DNA from: a virus
DNA: 41,449 bases
IMG/VR virus record: IMGVR_UViG_3300006919_000119
Span: 1 to 41,449 of that record
Direction: 5' to 3' (one strand)
Shown: positions 1 to 7,100 of the stretch, piece by piece
How the letters are laid out: each line of letters begins with the position of its first letter
Numbering within the stretch: the first letter of the stretch is position 1
Made by a program: the position numbers and the translations under genes
The notes under the pieces: generated by a model
Database searches by the model: none
Seen by the model: the letters and a program-made list of their open reading frames with translations, nothing else
What the model was told of the DNA's origin: nothing

Positions 1-348
1 AGAATAATTAAAAAGGTACTCCCAACCAGGAGCGTTACCAACAGTAACGTTGTCTGCAGTATTTCTTTCAGTACCTGTATACCATGTTTGACGTTTTGTT
101 TCATAATCGAATCTTGCTATTTTGCGCAGGCCTAGCGTTAAATTGTAGTCGTAAGGAGAGACCCACGTTACGTCCTCATAACCTTTATCTACAGCTATAT
201 AATCCTCTCTTTCTGTGAATGGCGTGTTAGTTGTTACGGACGTATAAAAAGTAGAGTACTTAAAAAAGTCTTTTATTTGTGCACAACATTTCTTTGGCGT
301 AGCACATGATATTAGTAATATTACTAATAGTAATAATAGTTTTTTCAT
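1..348 (-). CDS. Putative phage lipoprotein, 3' part outside window
   Basis: The reading frame starts at ATG 348-346 and runs open off the left edge, so 116 residues are visible and the C-terminus is missing. The N-terminus is a lipoprotein signal: MKK, a run of Leu/Ile/Val, then the lipobox L12-I-S-C15, with two more Cys soon after. The mature part has a conserved-looking region (KDFFKYSTFYTS, then DYIAVDKGY and NAPGWEYLFNY) rich in aromatic residues, suggesting a beta-rich envelope protein. From memory, similar proteins occur in uncultured marine phages without known function. Export to the host envelope is inferred; roles in superinfection exclusion or lysis are possible but unproven. It is the last visible gene of the small-gene cluster, 0 bases after the 93-aa gene. 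Confidence 0.75.
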   Translation of the reverse strand, partial: MKKLLLLLVILLISCATPKKCCAQIKDFFKYSTFYTSVTTNTPFTEREDYIAVDKGYEDVTWVSPYDYNLTLGLRKIARFDYETKRQTWYTGTERNTADNVTVGNAPGWEYLFNYS

Positions 349-630
349 TTATTTTTTCTTTTTATTTTTTGTAGCCCAATCCATTGATGCCTCATATCCA
401 CCAGCGCCTAGAGCTTCTTCTCTTTCACCTAAACCATATCCAGCTTTTTGTAAAAGTTTGTCTGCTTTTTGTATTCTTTTTTCTGACTTATCAAATTTTG
501 ATTCATCAAAATCAGGTGAATCTGAAGTAGTGTTTTTAACGTTTCTTCTCGTGATCCGTTTAGCTCTTTTTATTCTTCTATTCTTTTGATAATCTTCGTT
601 AAAAGGAAATCCTTTCATTTTAAATGCCAT
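349..630 (-). CDS. Small basic protein with MAFKMKG leader
   Basis: This 93-residue protein is Lys/Arg-rich and has no membrane segment. It opens with MAFKMKGFP, nearly the same leader as the 108-aa protein at 3663-3989 (MAFKMTG). The middle has basic clusters (RRIKRAKRITRRN) followed by an acidic Ser/Asp stretch and a helical region ending in KNKKKK. The start has the genome's typical ATAATTATG context and lies 2 bases after the DUF5675-like gene. Function is unknown; the shared leader and position among late genes suggest a small virion-associated or packaged protein (inference). Confidence 0.75.
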   Translation of the reverse strand: MAFKMKGFPFNEDYQKNRRIKRAKRITRRNVKNTTSDSPDFDESKFDKSEKRIQKADKLLQKAGYGLGEREEALGAGGYEASMDWATKNKKKK

Positions 631-632
631 AA

Positions 633-1124
633 TTATATAGTTTTATATGTTATTGTTACTTCTTCTCCACAATCTAAAGCCTCAGCAATACGTGGGTATA
701 TTCTTTTATAAGCTTGAGTGGATTTACCTATAAATCCATCTTTTGTTATTAAGTTGTTTTCTTGTGAATCACCTACCAGTAAACAACCGGCAGTATGCTC
801 ATCTGTGTTTCCACAATGGATAAGTATATACTCAAAGCCAGGAACATCAAGAACATGAAGCATACCAATATGTATATGAGGAAATCTTTTCGTATACCTG
901 CCATGATATCCTCCAACTTTCCTAAGACCCAATTTATAAACTCCGTTTGGAATTCTCGTTTCGCCAAATACTTTCTTATCTCTTTGTTCATCTTCTAATG
1001 TGTATGCTAAAAATTTTTTTTGTTGCCACAACCCGTCTATATCATTACCCTGTTCTATTACTTCTAATAACATACCGTTGGTACTATCTGTACCACTTGA
1101 AAATCTAATTACTTCTAATTTCAT
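633..1124 (-). CDS. DUF5675-like protein, possible peptidoglycan-active enzyme
   Basis: The 163 residues match my memory of the DUF5675 family found in phages and Bacteroidetes: a start like MKLEVIRFSSGTDST, then YTLEDEQRDKKVFGETRIPNG, and the signature IHCGNTDEHTAGCLLVG at residues 102-118. The paired H103 and C114 (H, then GC) are arranged somewhat like the His and Cys of YkuD-type L,D-transpeptidases, so a cell-wall role is a reasonable guess, but catalysis is not shown. There is no signal peptide. Its start overlaps the stop of the 96-aa gene by one base (TAATG). If it is the lysis enzyme, its partner holin is far away at 36816-37238. Family call fairly sure; function uncertain. Confidence 0.8.
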   Translation of the reverse strand: MKLEVIRFSSGTDSTNGMLLEVIEQGNDIDGLWQQKKFLAYTLEDEQRDKKVFGETRIPNGVYKLGLRKVGGYHGRYTKRFPHIHIGMLHVLDVPGFEYILIHCGNTDEHTAGCLLVGDSQENNLITKDGFIGKSTQAYKRIYPRIAEALDCGEEVTITYKTI

Positions 1125-1414
1125 TATTTTAATATTATTGTACAGTTTGAACTATTTGTTGTTGTTATCTTTAAATCGAATGTTCTATAATTATAATGTG
1201 GAACACTGATCTCAAGTGCTGCCCCAACTGGTATTTTAACGTTTGCTATAATATCATATTCAGTACCATTGTCTATATATAATCTATCAACTATTAAGTC
1301 TGTGGAATCATGAGTACAAGCTACACGAACTTTTGACACCGTAAGTTTGTCGACATGCTTCCTTACTAGCGTTGTGTCAGTAGTATTACCTGTAAAATTT
1401 TTATATATTGCCAT
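1124..1414 (-). CDS. Small beta-rich protein, tail-fibre accessory candidate
   Basis: This 96-residue protein has no recognised family. It is rich in Thr, Val, Ile and Asn with alternating hydrophobic residues, predicting a beta-sandwich such as a small fibre or decoration subunit. It sits between a coiled-coil protein and the DUF5675-like gene with single-base TAATG overlaps on both sides, so the three are probably translated as a coupled set. The fibre gene at 1813-3369 lies just upstream, so a tail-fibre accessory role is inferred from context. Confidence 0.7.
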   Translation of the reverse strand: MAIYKNFTGNTTDTTLVRKHVDKLTVSKVRVACTHDSTDLIVDRLYIDNGTEYDIIANVKIPVGAALEISVPHYNYRTFDLKITTTNSSNCTIILK

Positions 1415-1809
1415 TATGCTAGTGTTAGTGTTATTGTTTTTGCTACAGTTTTAGTACCTGAGCTGTCAGTCACTGTCATAACAACGCTGTAAACTGCTTT
1501 ACCTTTTACCAATGTTGTTGTTAAAGCTCCAAATGATATTGCGTGATTAGCTGTGCCAGTTACGTTTGGTATTACTTTATCTTTATTAGCCGACACCTCT
1601 GTTCTAAGATAATCTATTTCATCTTGCATTTGCTGTAGTTGATATATCAAAGGTGACATAACTGGATCATCAATATAATTTTTACAACCCTCTGCCTTAT
1701 CGCTATCCCAAGCTGCAGCCATTTTTGTTAATTTAGTTGAATCTACTTTATCTGAACCACTGCCTGTGGTAACATAAAACGATTCGTGTTTTTTACTTGT
1801 TAATGCCAT
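1414..1809 (-). CDS. Coiled-coil plus beta-domain protein, probable tail-fibre accessory
   Basis: The 131-residue product has an N-terminal half ending in a short predicted coiled coil (IYQLQQMQDEIDYLRTEV, about residues 55-72). A Thr/Val-rich beta region follows that resembles a single Ig-like strand set (SVVMTVTDSSGTKTVAKTI). This layout fits a small trimeric fibre or adhesin-like protein. It starts 3 bases after the large fibre gene with the context AAATTATG. I do not recognise a named family; the tail-associated role is inferred from architecture and position. Confidence 0.7.
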   Translation of the reverse strand: MALTSKKHESFYVTTGSGSDKVDSTKLTKMAAAWDSDKAEGCKNYIDDPVMSPLIYQLQQMQDEIDYLRTEVSANKDKVIPNVTGTANHAISFGALTTTLVKGKAVYSVVMTVTDSSGTKTVAKTITLTLA

Positions 1810-1812
1810 AAT

Positions 1813-3369
1813 TTAAGATATATCTATTACATAATAAGTTAACCAAATATCTGTACCATTTGTACTATTTAATAATGCCGCACTATCTAAACTAACCTCT
1901 AACGCTTTGTTTACAGTGTCTGTCAAGTTTTGAGCTATATGACCATTAATTATCGGCATTAAGCTATAAGTTCTATCACCCAATTCATTATACATAAACC
2001 TTCTCAAGAACATAACTGACTCTGAAAAGTTAGTACCAGGCTCTTGACCATCATAATGAAAGGCCATGTCACAAGAACTATTATTTTGAGTAAGAGCTCG
2101 TGTTACCCTCATTATTGCTTGTGAGAATACTATAATTGTGTTCGCTCCTTGAGCAGCAACTAGCTGTATAGGGGCTGTGTGCAAGCCATTAACATCTCCT
2201 TTTGATAAAGTAACCTTAACTTGTTTTAATATAACATTTTCATTGTGACCCGCAAGTTCAGTTCCTAGAGCGACTGTTTTACCTTGTACTGTGACAACAC
2301 CTGCTGAAGATCTAGCTATTGTAGTATCATCAGCGTGACCTAGTTCTATTGCGCCACTTGTTGTTAACCCAGTTAAAGTTCCTACCGATGTTATATTTGT
2401 TTGTGCTGCAACAGAAACTAAACCAGCATTAGTCATAGCAGCTGTACTACCCATTGTTAATGTCCCGGCTATTGTTGCTGTAGACGACGTACCATAACCT
2501 ATATTTGTATCAACTTGGAACGCGCTAGAACTACCAGTTGCTTTAAATGCGTTTGCTGTCAAACCCGAGACACCGTTACTACTAATCACACCTATGTCTA
2601 TTATTCCAGACTCAGAATTAGCCGTAACCTCTGCGGCGGTAACTGAAATTTGTGAAAAAGTTTTTTGAGCCTGAGCGGCATTATCACCTTGAAATGCAAT
2701 TAAACCAGGTGAATCGCCATTTAAACCAGCTGCACCTTTATCTTTTACAAAATATAAATGCGGTGGCTTAGCGTGATTTGCTGTAGCTTTTATGTATACA
2801 TCTGGGCGAGCGGTCGATGCTGATGTTATTGTAAGATCATCACCGTCCCAAGTTAAACCTGATTCTGATGTTACCGTTCCATCACCATCATCTGTTATTA
2901 ATTGATTAGCAGATCCAGTTACAAAACCAGTCATTGTCGTTATGTTTGGCTGTGCTGCTTGCGTTGTAGCCGTATTAGGGGCTAAGCCAGCTATTGTGGC
3001 TACGGTCCCAGCCTGACCTGTCGTGTCTTGATTTAGTGTTGGTACTGCAGCTGAAGTTAATCCAGTAACATGCCCGTATGTATCCAACGTTACATCTTGT
3101 ATAAATGTTGAACCACTATTGTCAACACTAGCTTGCGACGATGTGTCTTCGTGGTTTATAGTTATTGCTCCAGTATCTCCTCCTCCAGTTAAAGCATCTC
3201 CAGCTGTAACACCTGTTATATCACCAACAGACACGTCTTGTTTATATAGCTTTCCATTAGCATCAATTCCAACAACGTGATCTTGAGCTGATTCAGCTAC
3301 GTTTTCTAGATACACATCACTACGAAATCTAGATATAAAACTCCATATGTGTTGACCTATCCATTTCAT
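1813..3369 (-). CDS. Tail fibre protein
   Basis: This 518-residue protein begins with MKWIGQHIWSFISRFRSDVY, a short amphipathic anchor-like start I recall from marine phage fibre proteins. GIDANGKLYK and repeated Gly/Thr/Ala/Ser-rich beta segments follow (GDALTGGG, VTLDTYGHVTGL, GTLTMGSTAAMTNAG), typical of trimeric beta-helical shafts. The last ~130 residues are less repetitive and form a probable C-terminal head domain for receptor binding (VKVTLSKGDVNGLHTAPIQL onward). The start lies 1 base after the 25-aa gene. Fibre identity is well supported by composition and context; the receptor cannot be told. Confidence 0.8.
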   Translation of the reverse strand: MKWIGQHIWSFISRFRSDVYLENVAESAQDHVVGIDANGKLYKQDVSVGDITGVTAGDALTGGGDTGAITINHEDTSSQASVDNSGSTFIQDVTLDTYGHVTGLTSAAVPTLNQDTTGQAGTVATIAGLAPNTATTQAAQPNITTMTGFVTGSANQLITDDGDGTVTSESGLTWDGDDLTITSASTARPDVYIKATANHAKPPHLYFVKDKGAAGLNGDSPGLIAFQGDNAAQAQKTFSQISVTAAEVTANSESGIIDIGVISSNGVSGLTANAFKATGSSSAFQVDTNIGYGTSSTATIAGTLTMGSTAAMTNAGLVSVAAQTNITSVGTLTGLTTSGAIELGHADDTTIARSSAGVVTVQGKTVALGTELAGHNENVILKQVKVTLSKGDVNGLHTAPIQLVAAQGANTIIVFSQAIMRVTRALTQNNSSCDMAFHYDGQEPGTNFSESVMFLRRFMYNELGDRTYSLMPIINGHIAQNLTDTVNKALEVSLDSAALLNSTNGTDIWLTYYVIDIS

Positions 3370-3370
3370 T

Positions 3371-3448
3371 TTATTTTCTTTTTACTGCTACTCTAAATAT
3401 TATTAAACCTACAATAGCAGCTGTTGTACATATTGGACAAGGACACAT
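3371..3448 (-). CDS. 25-aa Cys-motif membrane mini-protein
   Basis: A very short frame encodes 25 residues: MCPCPICTTA, then a single hydrophobic helix (AAIVGLIIFRVAV) and a basic tail KRK. The ATG overlaps the stop of the 61-aa gene by one base (TAATG), and the stop lies one base before the fibre start, so it fills the gap exactly. The CxCxxC start could bind metal or be lipidated; the helix plus KRK end predicts a single-pass membrane protein with its basic end inside. Function is unknown. Tight coupling on both sides is the main reason to call it real. Confidence 0.55.
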   Translation of the reverse strand: MCPCPICTTAAIVGLIIFRVAVKRK

Positions 3449-3633
3449 TATGATCCTATCTCAAACCCAAAGTTTAACAACATTATTCTAAACTTATTTT
3501 TACAACAAGTTTCCGAGCTTTTACATGAAGCACACCATTTAACTTCCCATATAGTCAACCAACCAAATCTAAATGTAAAATCTATTTTATTTTTTTTATT
3601 ACTTGATTTCCAAGAGTTAATCCAATTTATCAT
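3448..3633 (-). CDS. 61-aa Cys-rich hypothetical protein
   Basis: This small protein has an aromatic, strand-like middle (FTFRFGWLTIWEVKW) followed by a Cys cluster, CASCKSSETCC, and a hydrophobic tail. The four Cys could bind zinc or iron or form disulfides. No family is recognised. The leader is almost pure A/T and has no Shine-Dalgarno. Its stop is coupled through TAATG to the 25-aa Cys-motif gene, and the shared Cys richness suggests the pair work together (inference). Confidence 0.6.
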   Translation of the reverse strand: MINWINSWKSSNKKNKIDFTFRFGWLTIWEVKWCASCKSSETCCKNKFRIMLLNFGFEIGS

Positions 3634-3662
3634 ATTTTTTATTTTTTATATTTTTTATTTTT

Positions 3663-3989
3663 TTATTTTGGTCCACAATTCCACCTTCTTCTAGCTGCTC
3701 TACCTCTTTCACTTTTCCAACCGATTGATCTAGCACAAAATGATGTTCTACGATTAGCTTTCTTACTACCACGTTTTAATTTAGAAGGTGGTGTGGTAAC
3801 AGCGGTCTGCAATTTACTTCCTGGGTTTTTACTTTTATATTCATTAACACCTTTTTGAGTCATACCACCACCAGCGGCAGCACCAACCCCAGTTGATCTT
3901 GCTTTATTAAAATTTTTACCAGGACCTATAGTACGTCTTGGCTCTGCTGATTTAGTATATGGGCTCCAGCCCGTCATTTTAAAAGCCAT
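3663..3989 (-). CDS. DUF6321-like small basic phage protein
   Basis: The 108 residues carry a motif set I associate with DUF6321 phage proteins: NPGSKLQTAVTT, then KLKRGSKKANRRTSFCAR, ending in an Arg-rich stretch and WNC close to the C-terminus. The leader MAFKMTGWSPYTK is shared with the 93-aa gene at 349-630. It is strongly basic with two Cys. The family is widespread in tailed phages with no proven role; a packaged or DNA-associated virion component is possible. It starts 2 bases after the next small gene and has the only TAATCATG-type variant of the common start context in this cluster. Confidence 0.8.
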   Translation of the reverse strand: MAFKMTGWSPYTKSAEPRRTIGPGKNFNKARSTGVGAAAGGGMTQKGVNEYKSKNPGSKLQTAVTTPPSKLKRGSKKANRRTSFCARSIGWKSERGRAARRRWNCGPK

Positions 3990-3991
3990 GA

Positions 3992-4177
3992 TTACATTTT
4001 TACACAGTTATCAACTCGCTTACCTCCCTTCATCTTTGTACCTTGCTGCTTATAACCTTTCCAACAAGCTTTACCATCTATGCCTTTTTTCTTTTTAAAT
4101 GGATTTCCCATTTGTTCTACTCTACGTCTACCGCAACCGGTTTTAGTTATTGGATTATTTTTTTGTATATAGGCCAT
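3992..4177 (-). CDS. Small basic CWKGY-motif protein
   Basis: A 61-residue, very Lys-rich protein. Its C-terminal half reads ACWKGYKQQGTKMKGGKRV followed by DNC, a motif (CWKGY, GTK, GK-x-V-x-N-C) I remember from several marine phage proteins, sometimes as a C-terminal tail of larger ones. The N-terminus MAYIQKNNPI is distantly like the MAFKM leaders nearby. Function is unknown; a small packaged virion protein is a guess. The start has the ATAATTATG context, 18 bases after the giant gene. Confidence 0.75.
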   Translation of the reverse strand: MAYIQKNNPITKTGCGRRRVEQMGNPFKKKKGIDGKACWKGYKQQGTKMKGGKRVDNCVKM

Positions 4178-4195
4178 AATTATATTATTACACGT

Positions 4196-7100
4196 TTATT
4201 GGTGAGCATAACACCTTTTGTTCTTATTCTCAGTTTTGTTCTTACATCTCTTACCGTTAGTTTTAGTAGCTGTGCATCTATATTCTTTAACACCATCACC
4301 ATCCCTATCGTCTCCGTCTTTAAAATCTTTATGATGTGAACACTTCCAAGACTTAGCTTTTATTAGATCAGAATATAAACCACACTGATTTCCAACAGAA
4401 TTAGTTCCAGAACACTGTACTCTTTTATAACCTTCTTTTTCTAATCTTTCTTCTTCCTCTCTTTTATTTTTCTTTTTATCAGATGTTTTATTATTCTTAG
4501 CATCTTTCTTAGCCTGCTCCAGTTCTTCGTCTTTCACACCTATTTCCCACTTACTCCATCCTAAAGCTAAAGCTATCTTCTGCCACGTTAAATGATTACC
4601 AGTTATAGCTTCTTCTAAATTATTAACCTTTTTAACTATTCTCTGTGTTGGTACATTTGTTACAGCCTCTATTACACTAGCCCATTTATATAACGTAGGG
4701 TTCTCTATTCTAAAACCTATTTCTTCACTAACACCTTTATTATATTGCTCGGTTTTAATAGCATTGTATATTTTCCTTAACTTACTACCAATAGGTGGTG
4801 AAAAGTTTACTATCTCTAATAAAGTTCTACCATCTTCTCTATTCCAGTCTTTTTTATTTTGAATGTTATGTTGTATAATAGTATTCTTAGCTGTAGATAT
4901 AATAGCACCATACAAACCAGTACCACGTAAGAAAGAATCTAAAGCGCTATTAGCAACTCTTTGAGTTTTATTTTCTATCTCTTCTTCGTCGTCTCCCCAT
5001 AACATAAATGCTAAAGCAGTCTGTAAAGAAGCAAACACTATATTTTGAACAGCGCCGTAGTATATTATCTTAGACATGTTAGTCTTCCAATCACCCCTAC
5101 CGTTAATCAAATCTGATAAAGCTTTCTTAGTTAAACGAGTATACTGCATTGTAACGTTTTGAAATGCTAGTATTAATCTACCTATTACACTAGCCTGTTG
5201 TTTAGATATAAGATCTTCTCTTGACGACTGTTGAGTTTCTTCAGCGACTTCTTGGAAATCTAACATAGCCTTTTCGTTTGCCTCAACTTCAGAAAAGCCC
5301 TGCTTCAAATAAGTATTAAGTCTATTTCTATAAAGCGTAGCACCACCAAAAGATATAGCCATACTATCCGCTATCTGTGTTGGAGTAAATCCTTTTTCTA
5401 ATAACCAACTTATAACACCTTGAGCCTTACCTCTTCCTTCTTTAAATGCTCTAGATAACTCTGATGCGGAAACATCTATCTGTATACCAGTTCTTCTCTG
5501 TTTCAACATTGGAGAATTAAATATCATAGCAAAATCTTTCCAAAACTGTGGTTGATTAGCAAATGCTGCTGATGCTTTAAATATATTATTGTCGCTCCAG
5601 TTTATAAAGTTAACAGTTGATATAGTCTGTAGTATTGCAGACCTCATGTTAAAGAACATAATGGCACCAATAGAACCATTAATCCAGTTATATAATCTAT
5701 TAACTTGTCTATCAGGGCTAACTAATCTATTACCACCGTTTTCCATTCGGTACATAATGTTTTCTAAAGCCTCTCTAAATCCAGTACCATATAAAGCTTC
5801 TATTTTATTCATGTTCTCAGGGGTGAATATAGCTTCTGCGTTATGCAAGTATTCAGCTAAAAACTCTTTTCTTCCAACCTTGTTAACGACATTATTTAAA
5901 TCCATAGATATAGTACCTAAAGACCAGTGAGCGTCTGGCGCTACATAACCTTGTTGAGTTCTAGTTATATTACTTAATACATCAGCAAAACCTTTAACCT
6001 CAGTATCGTTATTAACAAAATCTATTAATTCATTTTTAGTAGCCTCATCTAATCCAGGTATAGTATGACCATGTTTATTCCACAAGTAAACACGTATAGC
6101 GGTATCAACAGTAAATGGTGTGCCTTCTACAGTATAGTTTAATATCTTAGTAACATTAGGTAAGCTTTTTCTTAACTGCTTATATTCATTAACCATTTCT
6201 TGTTTATAAATATTCCAAGCTCTAATACCTTTTGCGAATGGGTCTAGTAATTTTATCTTAAAATACTTCATGTGCATATTACCCTGTTGACCCTTACCTA
6301 AGAATCTGTATAATAAACCTCTAAAATCCTCAGCGGAAGGTGGTATAAATATTCTCCACCATCCTTTATGTTGTCCAGTTTTTTTAGCCTCAGCCGCAGA
6401 AAAAGTTCTACTTCTACTAGTTCCTTGCGATTCTTCTAATATAGTATTAAAGTTTTCACTAGCTGTTTTACTAAACTTAATTTTAGCTTGTACAACTTTA
6501 GATTTGATATCTAATTGATCTAATACGGTTTTAACAGCTTCAACATTAGGTAAAGCATCGTCGACAAAATACATATCATTATAACCTTCCGAAAACTTCT
6601 CTAACATCCACCGTGCTTTAGCCTCGCCTTTACCATCTCCTAATCCAGTTATGTTTTTAAATGGTATGTTTATACCTTTAGATTCTAACCAACCATGTAT
6701 AGCTGTATCTGAAGTCTGTGGTCTAGCCGTTAAAACAAAAACATTTTTAGGCCCATACTTAGCTATTTGATTTTTCATTTTTTGAAGTAATGGACCATCA
6801 ACTCCACCTCTTACGTTTACAAAATCATCAAAGTTAAAAGTGTAACCTTGATCAGCTAGCTCAGGGCCTAATAAAGGCCATTCGCCAGATTTTACATTTT
6901 GAGTTTCACCTGTATTAGGATTAGTTGCTACAACAAAGTTCTCACCATCTATAATTAACGTTTCATCAAAATCAAATGTAGACATACCTTTGCTAAACTT
7001 GTAACCTCTAGCCTCAAGGTCAGCTTGTATAATATCGTTTGCTTTTTTTCTATTCCCAGCAATTTTTTCAAAAGTTGTAGTAATAGGTTCAGCAGGTTTA

